64,000 bases of DNA from CAVPGP01 sp963718065 (GTDB lineage Bacteria; Actinomycetota; Thermoleophilia; Gaiellales; Gaiellaceae). Made by a program: the position numbers and the translations under genes. Location of the stretch: the NCBI GenBank assembly GCA_963718065.1, contig CAVQYE010000015.1, positions 1 through 64,000 of the forward strand. The letters are read 5' to 3'. Below, one piece after another: positions 1 to 9,829 of the stretch. The notes under the pieces are model-generated. The model made no database searches. It saw only the letters and a list, made by a program, of their open reading frames with translations, and had not been told where the DNA came from. Each line of letters begins with the position of its first letter. Positions within the stretch are counted from its first letter, which is position 1.

Positions 1-1108
1 GGAGACGCAGGCGACCTCACCGGCTGCGTAGAGACCCGTCAGCTCGGTGAGACCGTCCGTGTCCGTCTCGACGCCGCCCATGTGGTAGTGGGCGCCCGGG
101 CGGACGGGGATCGGGTCGTAGATCGGGTCGACGCCTGCGTAGACCTGCGCGAGCTCCCGCGAGCCGGGCAGGCTGGTTGTTGATCCGGGCGGCGCCGAGG
201 TGGCGCAGGTCGAGGAGCACCGCAGCCGTTGATCCCGCGACCCTCGTCGATCTCCGTCTTGCTCCGAGCGTGAGACGACGTCGCGCGAGGCCAGCTCGAG
301 CGCATTCGGCGCGTACTTGGCCATGAAGCGCTCGCCGTCCTTGTTGATCAGGTAGCCCACCCTCGCCGCGGCAGCCCTCGGTGATCAGGATCCCGGACGG
401 GTACAGCGTCGTCGGGTGGAACTGCATGAACTCCATGTCCTTCAGCGGCAGGCCGAGGCGCAGCGCCATCGCCATGCCGTCGCCGGTGCACGCGTACGCG
501 TTCGTGGTCGCGCGGTAGAGGCGCCCCGCCCCGCCGGTCGCGAGGACGACCGTCTTGCCGCCGATCGTCTTCAGGCCGCCGTTCATCAGGTCCCAGCAGA
601 TGACGCCCTGGCAGCGGCCCTCGTTCTCGACGAGCCGCCAGGCGAAGTACTCCTCGTAGCAGGGGATCTCGCGCTTGACGATCTGCTCGTAGAGCACCTG
701 GATCAGCACGTGGCCGGTGATGTCGGCGGCGAAGACCGTCCGCGGCGACCCGGCGGCGCCGAACGGGCGCTGCGCGAGCTTGCCGTCCTCCCTGCGCGAG
801 AAGAACGCGCCCCAGTGCTCGAGCTCGTAGATGTCGTTCGGCGCCTCGCGCGTGAAGACCTCGATCGAGTCCTGGTCGCCGAGGTAGTCGGAGCCCTTGA
901 CCGTGTCGTATGCGTGGAGCTCGGGGTTGTCCTCGGCCGCGTTGCCCAGCGCCGCGTTGATGCCGCCCTCGGCGGCGCCCGAGTGGCTTCGCGTCGGGTG
1001 GAGCTTGGAGATCATCGCGACGTCCGCACCGGCGTCATGAGCGGCGATCGCCGCGCGCATGCCCGCGCCGCCGGCACCGACGACGAGGACGTCGTGCTTC
1101 GCATCCAC
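1..1108 (-). CDS. sdhA: Succinate dehydrogenase flavoprotein subunit, C-terminus off the window
   Basis: Oxidises succinate to fumarate with covalently bound FAD at the inner face of the membrane, linking the TCA cycle to quinone. The N-terminus has the FAD-binding GAGGAG glycine motif at about residues 11-16, the SHSGAAEGG flavin-attachment region at about 41-49 and the HPTTLYPSG active-site segment at about 230. The start is GTG at 1108, just before the Rossmann strand. Reading is clean from 1108 to about 365. There a single extra G breaks the frame, and further shifts follow around 210-310, although QTEIDEGRGINGCG-type flavoprotein sequence is still readable in another frame. The gene runs off the left edge. 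The upstream neighbour on the same strand is pckA, 37 bp away. The family is certain; the breaks look like sequence errors. Confidence 0.93.
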
Positions 1109-1145
1109 GACTTCGGAAGCTATCGGAAACCCTGCGCCTGACGCG

Positions 1146-2743
<1,598 letters not shown>

Positions 2744-2987
2744 CGGAGCAACTCCGCGTGTGTGCAGGGCAAGTTGGCCACTCCGAGTGTCCATCCTACG
2801 GATTTGCGGGGATGAGAGGCTTGATGTGCATCAGACGTCCGTCGTGGGGTTGTTCCAGGCCAGAGCCAGGGCGGCTCGGCGGCCGAAGGCCAGGCCGGGT
2901 TGCCTGGGCGAGGCCGACGAGACGGCATGGCGCCGCGCCTGGGGCGGCACCACGGCCACGACTGATGCACATCGAGCCGCTCTCGCT

Positions 2988-3625
2988 CTAGCGGGAACCG
3001 TCGAAGCGCTCCAGCTCGCGGCCGACGAACTCGGCGTAGCGCCCGGCCCCCAACAGCGGCACGAGACCGGCCGGGCTGCGGAGCGCGACGGCGTGCAGTC
3101 CGCCGCGGACGAGGAGATAGTCGCCCTCGGCGCCGGAGGCGAGGGCACGCTCGAAGCCGTGGCGCGACAGTCGCGGCGAGACGCCGGGAATCCCCGGCAG
3201 CGAGCGGTCCAGGGAGCCATGGACGACGCCCAGGCGCCTGCCCGCGAGCGGCGAGACGTCGAGCTGCGGGGGCAGCCACGGGCAGATGCCGATCACCGAT
3301 CTGACCCGCGGATCGGCGGCCACGCGGGCAGCGACCGCGCCGCCCATCGAGAAGCCGACGATCGCCACGGGCACGTCACCGGCTTGGTCGAGCCCGGCGC
3401 GGGCGTCGTCGACGCAGTCGTCGAGCCGCCGCCACGAGCGGATGCGGTACTTCACCTCGAGGAACGCGAGCCCGGGGAAGCGCGGCGCGAGCCTGCGGAC
3501 GAGCCATTCGAGCGAGGCGCTCCAGGTGCCGGGCACACTCCGCCGCGCGGCCGCCGTTCACGAGCAGGACGGCCGGGCCGCCTGGCTCGTTCGTGACTCT
3601 GAGTTCCGAGACCGGCAGCTCGGCA
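2988..3625 (-). CDS. Alpha/beta-hydrolase (dienelactone-hydrolase-like)
   Basis: A small cytosolic alpha/beta-hydrolase of about 210 residues. The nucleophile elbow GFSMGG is clear, preceded by the strand VPVAIV. A catalytic Asp can be proposed in HGSLDRSLPG and the His in GGLHAVAL near the C-terminus. The frame is clean from 2988 to about 3536. The N-terminal strand VLLVNGG is found in another frame up to about 3620, so one indel lies near 3540. No convincing start codon is visible; the gene probably begins just behind the stop of the aminopeptidase at 3630, suggesting an operon. The substrate cannot be inferred. Confidence 0.75.
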
Positions 3626-3629
3626 GGAG

Positions 3630-4826
3630 CTAGATCTGCCAGGAGCCGTCGCGGATCACGGAGACGCGCTCGCCTTCGGGCGTGACGCCGGTGATCAGCA
3701 GCTCGTTCGAGCCGATCATGAAGTCGACGTGCGTGCCGCTGCGGTTCATGCGCGGCAGGTCCTCCTCGGCGACCGCGAACGGGAAGCCGTTCCCGAGCGC
3801 GATGTGGGTCGCCGCGTTCTCGTCGAGCAGCGTGTCGTAGAAGACGGTCTCGAGCGGGCCGATGCGCCCTTCCCGGTCGACGAGCGCTACCTCGCCGAGG
3901 CGTGCAGCCCCGTCGTCGAGCGCGGCGATGCTCCGCAGCGCGTCGGCGCCCTCGTCGGCCTCGATCCCGACGGCCCGGCCGCCCTCGAAGCGCACCTTCA
4001 GGCCCCGGATGATCGTCCCGTCGCGGAGCACCAGAGGCTTCGTCGAGGTCACGTGCCCCTCCGTCCGCTCGGGGTCGGGCGAGGTGAAGACCTCCTCGGT
4101 CGGCAGGTTCGGCATGTGCCGGATCCCGCCCACGGTCTCGAAGTCGGCCGCGAACCAGTGCGAGTGCGGCAGGAGGCCGATCGTCAGGTCGGTGCCCGGC
4201 CCTTCCAGGTGCAGCGAGTCGAAGCGCCGGTCGGAGATCTTCTTCGCGTTCGCGTTCAGGGTGGCGATCCGCTCCTCCCACGCTGCGACGGGATCGTCCT
4301 CGTCGAGCCGGAGGACGTGCTCGAGGTCCTGCCAGAGCTTGTCGTAGGCCGCCTCGGGGTCGAGATCCGGGTAGACGAGCGTCGCCCACTGCGGATTCGG
4401 CGCCGGCAGGCCGCTCCAGTTCGTCGTCCGCTCGCCGACGATGCGCGGGATCTCCTTCAGGTACGGCAGCTGGTCCTTGCCCGCGCGCGCCAGGTCGAGC
4501 CCGTCGAGCGAGCCGGGCGAGGTCGGGCCGCTCCAGGAGATGCGCGCGGCGCGCTCCTCGCCGAGCCGGTCGGCACGGTTGCCGTACCAGTCGGGCACGA
4601 AGCCGAGCGTGTCGTCCGCGGCGTACTCGATTCGCGCCCGCTTCACGTACGGGTCGAACCACGAGACGTCGACGAACTTGGCGCCGCGCTTGTACGCGGC
4701 CGCTGCGGTGGCGCGGGTCAGCTCCTCCTGGCCGCCGATGTTCGCGGCGATCGCGACGATCTGTCCGGGCTGGACGTTGGCGCCGAAGTTGACGGCGAGC
4801 TCGGCGAGGCGCTGAACACGGTCCAC
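3630..4826 (-). CDS. M29-family metallo-aminopeptidase
   Basis: A cytosolic aminopeptidase of the thermophilic M29 (AmpS/PepS/AMP-T) family, which removes N-terminal residues using two metal ions. The N-terminal VQRLAELAVNFGANVQPGQIVAI motif region, the DLTIGLLPHSHW segment, NLPTEEVFTSPD, and the C-terminal metal-site segments DTLLDENAATHIALG and MNRSGTHVDFMIGS are all characteristic. The GTG at 4826 is preferred as start: it gives 398 residues, the usual family length, and begins with the conserved VDRVQRLAEL. An upstream extension is open but overlaps the divergent recombinase. Transcription is divergent from the recombinase at 4864, with only 37 bp between. Confidence 0.92.
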   Translation of the reverse strand: MDRVQRLAELAVNFGANVQPGQIVAIAANIGGQEELTRATAAAAYKRGAKFVDVSWFDPYVKRARIEYAADDTLGFVPDWYGNRADRLGEERAARISWSGPTSPGSLDGLDLARAGKDQLPYLKEIPRIVGERTTNWSGLPAPNPQWATLVYPDLDPEAAYDKLWQDLEHVLRLDEDDPVAAWEERIATLNANAKKISDRRFDSLHLEGPGTDLTIGLLPHSHWFAADFETVGGIRHMPNLPTEEVFTSPDPERTEGHVTSTKPLVLRDGTIIRGLKVRFEGGRAVGIEADEGADALRSIAALDDGAARLGEVALVDREGRIGPLETVFYDTLLDENAATHIALGNGFPFAVAEEDLPRMNRSGTHVDFMIGSNELLITGVTPEGERVSVIRDGSWQI

Positions 4827-4863
4827 GGCAGGCGATCCTAGCTGGGTCGCGAAGTCACGGTGG

Positions 4864-5697
4864 GTGGACACGGCCGCCACCATCGACCGCTTTCTCGCCA
4901 GCCCGTCGCTCGCCGAGCACACGCGGCGGGCGTACCGCTCCGACCTGCGCGAGTTCTCACGCTGGCTCGGCGGCCGGAAGCTCGACGACGTCGACACACG
5001 ACTGCTGATCGACTACGTGACCGAGCTCGGCCACGCCCGGCCCGGCGGCAAGCTCGCGCCGTCGACGATCGCGCGCAAGCTCGCGGCCGTGCGCGCGCTG
5101 CTCCGCTTCGCGCTCGGCGCCGCGCAGGTGCCGGACGCCCGGATCTCGCCACGGCGGCCGCGGCGCCTGCCGGACGCGCCGAAGCAGTCCGAGGTCGACG
5201 ATCTGATCGACGGCGTCGGCGGGAGCGAGGAGCTGGCACTCAGGAATCGCGCCCTCGTCGAGCTCGTCTACTCCGCGGGCCTCCGCTCCGCGGAGGCGGT
5301 GGGCCTCGATCTCGGCGACGTCGACTGGGACGGCTCGTCCGTCCGCGTGCTCGGCAAGGGCTCGAAGGAGCGGGTCGTGCCGATCGGCGAGGAGGCCGTC
5401 TACTGGCTCGGCCGGTACGTCCACGAGTCGCGGCCGCACCTTGCCCGCGGCGCGAACGACGCGCTGTTCCTCTCCGTGCGCGGGCGACGGCTCGACACCT
5501 CGACGCTGCGCCGCATGCTGCCCCACCCGCACCGGCTGCGCCATGCATTCGCGACGCACCTGATGGAAGGCGGGGCCGACCTGCGGGTGATCCAGGAGCT
5601 CCTCGGGCACGCCTCGCTCTCGACGACGCAGATCTACAGCCACGTCGACGGCAAGCGCCTGCGCCGCGTCTACGACAGCGCGCATCCGCGGAGCTAG
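4864..5697 (+). CDS. xerC: Tyrosine recombinase XerC-like
   Basis: A site-specific tyrosine recombinase of the kind that resolves chromosome dimers at dif. The SAM-like N-terminal domain spans about residues 1-85. The catalytic domain shows the first Arg in AGLRSAEAV, the Lys in GKGSKERVVP, the box HRLRHAFATHL, the second His in LLGHASLSTTQIYSHV, and the tyrosine in TQIYSHV. Length is 277 residues, slightly short because the loop before the HxLRH box (MLPHPHRLRH) is compact. The start is GTG at 4864. A second recombinase follows 232 bp downstream. Which one is the housekeeping XerC or XerD cannot be decided from sequence alone. Confidence 0.85.
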   Translation: MDTAATIDRFLASPSLAEHTRRAYRSDLREFSRWLGGRKLDDVDTRLLIDYVTELGHARPGGKLAPSTIARKLAAVRALLRFALGAAQVPDARISPRRPRRLPDAPKQSEVDDLIDGVGGSEELALRNRALVELVYSAGLRSAEAVGLDLGDVDWDGSSVRVLGKGSKERVVPIGEEAVYWLGRYVHESRPHLARGANDALFLSVRGRRLDTSTLRRMLPHPHRLRHAFATHLMEGGADLRVIQELLGHASLSTTQIYSHVDGKRLRRVYDSAHPRS

Positions 5698-5721
5698 GCG
5701 CCCCGCCACGCACCGCCTCGT

Positions 5722-5832
5722 ATGCGTTGCAACCCGCATTTCGTACCAGGTACACGACCACGTACGGAGGGCGGTCCATTGTCTCGTTTTCCAGCGTTTT
5801 CCCGGTTGTGACACCCAATTCGTACCTGGTAC
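5722..5832. promoter_or_regulatory. Three palindromes between the two recombinases
   Basis: The 232-bp gap between the two xer genes holds GTACCAGGTAC at 5743-5753 and its reverse complement GTACCTGGTAC at 5822-5832. Both are embedded in TTCGTACC...GGTACMCGA context and their starts are 79 bp apart. An imperfect palindrome with arms ATGCG/CGCAT around GTTGCAAC sits at 5722-5739. The pair in opposite orientation could be an operator or recombinase core sites; the sequence does not say which. Confidence 0.45.
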
Positions 5833-5929
5833 CCGACGAGGTAAGAAGGGTCGCCTGCGCGTAGTCGCCCCGCCCTCGTAGTCGCCCACGACGCAGGGCT
5901 GGAGGCACGCAGCCGGAAAGAAGCTCTCC

Positions 5930-6880
5930 GTGTCCACCACAGCATCCAGCCTCGGTCCTGAGGTCGAGGGCTTCCTCGCCTTGCTGGCGACCCAGCGGGC
6001 GCCGCGCACCGTCGATGCGTACCGCCGCGACCTCGTCGACCTCGCGAACCATCTCGGACGCTCGCCGGCGACGGCGACCCAGGAGGACTTGCAGTCGTGG
6101 CTCGCGGAGCAACGCGCCGCCGGGCGCGCCGCGACGACGATCGCGCGCCGCACCGCAGCCGTCCGGTCGTTCTACCGCCACCAGCTCCTCCTCGGTACCC
6201 GGGACGACAACCCGGCGGCGGCGCTCGACCTGCCTCGCCGCACGCGAAAGCTGCCGCGGACGCTCAGCCCGGGCGAGGCGGAGCGCCTCATCGACGCGGC
6301 GAACGGCGTCCGCCCGCGCGACCTGCGCGACAAGGCGCTCGTCGAGCTTCTCTACGGAGCGGGCCTCCGAGTCTCGGAAGCGGTCGGCCTCGAGCGCACC
6401 GGCGTCGACCTCGACGCGCGGCTCGTCCGCACGATCGGCAAGGGCGGCAAGGAGCGAATCGTCCCGATCGGCCGCGCCGCCGTCGACGCGCTGCGCCGCT
6501 ACATCAGCCGCGGCCGCCCCTTCCTCGACAAGCGGCATCGCCCCGAGCTCTTCCTGAACGCACGCGGCGGCGGGCTGACACGCGCCGGCGCCTTCCTGAT
6601 CCTGCGCGGCCTGGCAGCGAAGGCCGGCCTCGAGCCCGAGCGGGTCCATCCCCACCTGCTCCGTCATTCCTTCGCCACGCATCTGCTCGAGGGCGGCGCC
6701 GACCTCCGCAGTGTGCAGGAGATGCTGGGGCACGCCGACCTCTCGACGACCGAGCTCTACACCCACGTCTCGGACCGGCGACGGCGCGATTTGTACTTCC
6801 AGGCCCATCCGCACGCCGGCCGGCGCCGTTTGGTTTCCGGTCGAGAATCAAATACTCCTACTGAAGATGAAGAGCCTTGA
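5930..6880 (+). CDS. xerD: Tyrosine recombinase XerD-like
   Basis: A second tyrosine recombinase, 316 residues, with an N-terminal core-binding domain (about 10-95) and a complete catalytic domain: Arg in AGLRVSEAV, Lys in GKGGKERIVP, HPHLLRHSFATHLLEGG, MLGHADLSTTELYTHV with the nucleophilic Tyr. The start is GTG at 5930. It differs from the usual family by a C-terminal tail after the YFQAHPHAG segment. Together with the gene at 4864 it would form a XerC/XerD pair; tandem placement of the two is not the common arrangement. Its 3' end overlaps the small membrane protein gene by 14 bp. Confidence 0.87.
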   Translation: MSTTASSLGPEVEGFLALLATQRAPRTVDAYRRDLVDLANHLGRSPATATQEDLQSWLAEQRAAGRAATTIARRTAAVRSFYRHQLLLGTRDDNPAAALDLPRRTRKLPRTLSPGEAERLIDAANGVRPRDLRDKALVELLYGAGLRVSEAVGLERTGVDLDARLVRTIGKGGKERIVPIGRAAVDALRRYISRGRPFLDKRHRPELFLNARGGGLTRAGAFLILRGLAAKAGLEPERVHPHLLRHSFATHLLEGGADLRSVQEMLGHADLSTTELYTHVSDRRRRDLYFQAHPHAGRRRLVSGRESNTPTEDEEP

Positions 6881-7031
6881 CCCACACGTCGCGATCGTGG
6901 TGGTGCTCTGCATGAGCGTCGGCTACGTGATGCTGTACGCCGGCGTCTCGAAGAACGCTCTCGAATGGAAGCGGAAGCGTCGCATTTGTCCGACCTGCGG
7001 ACGGCACGACTCCTCTTGCCGCTGCCTGTAG
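6867..7031 (+). CDS. Small membrane protein with C-terminal zinc-ribbon-like knuckle
   Basis: A 54-residue protein not recognised as a named family. Residues 6-26 form one hydrophobic segment (VAIVVVLCMSVGYVMLYAGV), then a basic stretch KRKRR, then a cysteine cluster CPTCGRHDSSCRC with four Cys, which could bind zinc or be redox-active. The ATG at 6867 lies inside the end of the upstream recombinase gene, suggesting translational coupling. The start is supported by overlap and by the immediate hydrophobic segment. Confidence 0.6.
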   Translation: MKSLDPHVAIVVVLCMSVGYVMLYAGVSKNALEWKRKRRICPTCGRHDSSCRCL

Positions 7032-7039
7032 ATCGCTAG

Positions 7040-7543
7040 CTAGCGCGCAGCGCCTGCGCGCTTGCGTAGGAGCTCGGAGACCTTTGCGGCCGCTGTCCGT
7101 AGCTCTCGCTCCTGCTCGTCATCCTCGCCGAGGCTCTTCAGAAGCTGGATCGTGTCCTTTTGCGGCGAGCCGTTCCTGAGACAGACCACCGCGAGCCGGC
7201 GCACGGCCTGGTTCGGGTCGTTGACGGCCAGCTCGTGCAACGCCGCGCGGGACGAGTTGACGGGCGCCGGATGGTTGTCGCGCGACAGCCGCTCAAGCGA
7301 CACGAGCGCGGAGCCGCGGCAGGCGGGGCTCTCGTCCTGCAGGCCCCGGCTCAGCAGGTTGAGCTTCTGCTTGAAGCGAAACGCCCCGACGGCGCGATAG
7401 GCCTGCGCGCGGACGCGGAAGTCGGCGTCGCGCGCCGCGAACTCGATCTCCTCGTCCCACTCGGCCCGGTGGCGTGCGAGCGCGGTCTCGTCCCCTGCTT
7501 CCGCCAGGGCCTCCGCCTTCGCCGAAGCCTCGTCGAGGCTCAA
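7040..7543 (-). CDS. HEAT-repeat-like helical protein
   Basis: A 167-residue, probably soluble, all-helical protein with repeating helix pairs of the HEAT/Armadillo type (for example LLSRGLQDESPACRGSALVSLERL and ELAVNDPNQAVRRLAVVCLRNG). No catalytic motif is visible. The start is TTG at 7543, which overlaps the citrate synthase stop as TTGA, so translation is coupled to that gene. It could be an adaptor or scaffold; no specific function can be assigned. Confidence 0.7.
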   Translation of the reverse strand: MSLDEASAKAEALAEAGDETALARHRAEWDEEIEFAARDADFRVRAQAYRAVGAFRFKQKLNLLSRGLQDESPACRGSALVSLERLSRDNHPAPVNSSRAALHELAVNDPNQAVRRLAVVCLRNGSPQKDTIQLLKSLGEDDEQERELRTAAAKVSELLRKRAGAAR

Positions 7544-8619
7544 AGGTCTTCGACTGACCGCGCGCCCGGGCCGATGTAGCGGGCGGACGGGCGGATCAGG
7601 CGGCCGGTTTCCTTCTGCTCCAGGATGTGAGCCGACCAGCCGGCGACGCGCGCCGAGGCGAACATCGCGGGCGCGAGCGCGGGCGGGATCTCGGCGATCT
7701 CCAGCACGACGGCCGCCCAGTACTCGACGTTCACGGGCAGCGGACGATCCGGCTTCAGCTGCGCGAGGGCCGCCAGTGCAGCCTTCTCAAGCGCCAGCGC
7801 CACCTCCACGCGCGGCGAGTGCAGCTCCTGAGCGGTCCGGCGCAGCACGCGGGCGCGCGGGTCCTCGGCGCGGTAGACGCGGTGGCCGAAGCCCATGATC
7901 CGCTCGCCGCGGGCCAGCAGATCGTCGACGTACTTCTCGGCGTCGCCCATCGCTGCGACCTCGTCGAGCATCGGCAGGACGTGCGCGGGCGCGCCGCCGT
8001 GGAGACGGCCCGAGAGCGTGCCGACCGCGGACGACATCGCAGCGGCAGCGTCAGCGCCGGTCGAGGCGGCGATGCGCGCGGTGAACGTGGAGGCGTTGAG
8101 GCCGTGCTCGGCGGCCGAGACCCAGTACGTGTCGAGCGCGCGCACCGCTGCGGGGTCCGCCTCGCCGCGCCAGCGGATCAGGAACCGCGCGGCGGCGTTC
8201 TCGCCCTTCTCCACCTCCGACTCCGGCACGGCAGGCTGACGGCCGCGCGCGCCCTGGGCGACGATCGTCAGCGTCGCGGCGGAGAGGCGTGCGAGATCGT
8301 CGCGCGCCTGCTTCAGGTCGATGTCGACGAGCTGCTTCATCCCCCACTTCGGCCCCAGCGTCGCGAGCCCGGCCTGCAGGTCGGCGGTGACGTTTCCGCT
8401 CGGGTCCTGGAGCTCGATCTGCTCCGACAGCGGCATACCCGGCTCGAGCGACTCGTCGACCAGCAGTCCCCAGACCTTCTCGAACGGGTACTTGCCGACG
8501 ATCTCCTCGATGTCGACGCCGCGGTACCTGAGCGACCCGCCTTCCTTGTCCGGCTCGGCGATCTTCGTCTCGAAGGCAACGACGCCTTCGAGGCCGGGCT
8601 TGAAGTCGGTGGTGCTCAT
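7540..8619 (-). CDS. Citrate synthase (short, type II-like)
   Basis: Condenses acetyl-CoA and oxaloacetate to citrate (or, in some relatives, propionyl-CoA to methylcitrate). The 359-residue protein has AEHGLNAST, the catalytic His in LHGGAPAHV and the second His in GFGHRVYR. The usual NVDFY Asp segment reads NVEYW, a variant of the catalytic acid position also seen in some Gram-positive citrate-synthase-like proteins. I chose the ATG at 8619 (MSTTDFKPGLEGV); longer frames upstream lack similarity. The HEAT protein is translationally coupled downstream. A GC-rich hairpin sits in the leader. Confidence 0.9.
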   Translation of the reverse strand: MSTTDFKPGLEGVVAFETKIAEPDKEGGSLRYRGVDIEEIVGKYPFEKVWGLLVDESLEPGMPLSEQIELQDPSGNVTADLQAGLATLGPKWGMKQLVDIDLKQARDDLARLSAATLTIVAQGARGRQPAVPESEVEKGENAAARFLIRWRGEADPAAVRALDTYWVSAAEHGLNASTFTARIAASTGADAAAAMSSAVGTLSGRLHGGAPAHVLPMLDEVAAMGDAEKYVDDLLARGERIMGFGHRVYRAEDPRARVLRRTAQELHSPRVEVALALEKAALAALAQLKPDRPLPVNVEYWAAVVLEIAEIPPALAPAMFASARVAGWSAHILEQKETGRLIRPSARYIGPGARSVEDL

Positions 8620-8641
8620 CCGCCGCGAATCTAGCAACGGT

Positions 8642-8670
8642 GGCGCGCCCCCCGCTCCGGGAGGCGCGCC
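8642..8670. terminator. GC-rich hairpin in the citrate synthase leader
   Basis: Arms GGCGCGCC at 8642-8649 and 8663-8670 enclose a 13-base loop with further CCC/GGG pairing. No T-run follows on either strand, so it may be an attenuator or a processed structure rather than an intrinsic terminator. Confidence 0.35.
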
Positions 8671-8853
8671 GTCGCGTTGCCAAGCGCGCTTAGGAGGGTT
8701 CGACGAAATGACGTCTGTGCCGCCGGGCCGCGCTGCTCGCCCCAATCCGGCGTCCTCGGTCGCATCCGTAGGCACCACTACGAAAGCTCCCTGCGTCCTT
8801 GCCTCGGAACGAGCATCGCACCCCGACGACGAGCGACATTCCGCCAAACCCTC

Positions 8854-9573
8854 CTAGGGGAGAGCGACGAACTGACCGAGGAAGGCGCGCGCGGTCGTCG
8901 TGTCGAGCCGCGTGCTCCAGTTGACCCCGGCGCATTTCTTGTCGCCGCCGCTCGTGACGGCGACGATCGTCGACGTCGAGCCGGCGAAGCGCGGGCCACC
9001 CGAGTCGCCGTAGCAGACGCCGCCGTCCAGCTTCAGAAGCGACCTCGTCAGCTGGTGGTACGGCGAGGTCGAGACGCGGCGCAGCCCGTCGTAGACGAAC
9101 CGCAGCGTGCCCGGGTCGTCGATCCGTTCGGAGAAGCCGTAGCCGACATTCGTGTAGCTCAGCTCCTTCGCGAAGCGCTTCGACAGGGCGTCAGCTTCGG
9201 GCAGCTGACCCGGCGTGACACCGCTGACAGGACCGTCGAGAACGACGACCGCCAGGTCGTGGCCGTCCTGCTTGTCTCCCGCGTAGAGCGGATCGCTGTA
9301 CGCCGTGCCGGAGCGCAGCGACCAGGTCGAAGCGTCGAGCTGCTGCGAGAACGTGACATCGACCCGGTTGGCCGGCAGCTCGACGGTGCAGTGCGCCGCC
9401 GTGAGGAAGACCGTCGGCGAGATCAGCGTGCCGGAGCACTGCGGCTCGCCCGCGAAGACGAGCGCGCCGACCTGCGGGTGACCGCTGCCGTCGGGTGTGC
9501 CGTTCATGATCGCCGCCGCGCCGGCAGCGAGAACGAGGGCCGCGATCGCCGCGACCGGAAAGACTCTGAGCAA
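8854..9573 (-). CDS. Secreted trypsin-like serine protease (S1)
   Basis: A 239-residue extracellular chymotrypsin-fold protease. Residues 1-21 form a signal peptide (VAAIAALVLAAGAAA). The triad is complete: His in LTAAHC (about 60), Asp in GHDLAVVVL (about 105) and Ser in YGDSGGP (about 193). Cysteines in CSGTL/AAHC and CYGDS/KKCAG support the usual disulfides. The TTG start at 9573 has a strong ribosome site, AAGGAGG, seven bases upstream, which decides against a later start. Specificity cannot be judged. Confidence 0.9.
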   Translation of the reverse strand: MLRVFPVAAIAALVLAAGAAAIMNGTPDGSGHPQVGALVFAGEPQCSGTLISPTVFLTAAHCTVELPANRVDVTFSQQLDASTWSLRSGTAYSDPLYAGDKQDGHDLAVVVLDGPVSGVTPGQLPEADALSKRFAKELSYTNVGYGFSERIDDPGTLRFVYDGLRRVSTSPYHQLTRSLLKLDGGVCYGDSGGPRFAGSTSTIVAVTSGGDKKCAGVNWSTRLDTTTARAFLGQFVALP

Positions 9574-9629
9574 GACGCCTCCTTCAGAGAGAGCACGAAT
9601 AGGTGTGGCCGCAGAAATCCGCCTGACCG

Positions 9630-9669
9630 AAAAAAATGGCCGGGCGCCCCTGCGGAGGGCGCACCGGCC
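9630..9669 (-). terminator. Intrinsic terminator after the exported peptide gene
   Basis: On the minus strand, GGCCGGT then GCGCCC pairs with GGGCGC and CCGGCC, followed by seven T residues (A-run 9630-9636 on the plus strand). It lies directly behind the 39-residue peptide gene and closes the TPR-peptide transcription unit. Confidence 0.75.
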
Positions 9670-9695
9670 GGGGGAGAAACCTGGTACCGCGGGGC

Positions 9696-9815
9696 CTAAA
9701 AAACGCCGCCGCTAAATCCGTAGTGACCGCCGTGACCGACGCCCTTCGCAGCCGCGAGGAGCGACGCAATGGTCGCAGCCAGGAACAGAACCTGGATGAG
9801 CTTGACCTTCCGCAT
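9696..9815 (-). CDS. Short exported peptide (39 residues) downstream of TPR protein
   Basis: A tiny gene with excellent initiation signals: AGGAGG ends seven bases before the ATG at 9815. The peptide starts MRKVKLIQ, followed by a hydrophobic core (VLFLAATIASLLAAA), then a short glycine/histidine-rich tail, KGVGHGGHYGFSGGVF. This is the layout of a Phr-type pre-signal peptide: export signal plus a C-terminal piece that could be released. It lies 14 bp behind the TPR gene on the same strand and is followed by an intrinsic terminator. Function as a signalling peptide is inference only; it might also be a small membrane or secreted peptide. Confidence 0.65.
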   Translation of the reverse strand: MRKVKLIQVLFLAATIASLLAAAKGVGHGGHYGFSGGVF

Positions 9816-9829
9816 GCGTTACCTCCTCT

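Noticed and set aside
3147..3596. Long open frames on the plus strand opposite the hydrolase and aminopeptidase genes
   Set aside because: They are composition-driven shadows of the minus-strand genes (Arg/Ala-rich, no ribosome site, no family motifs).
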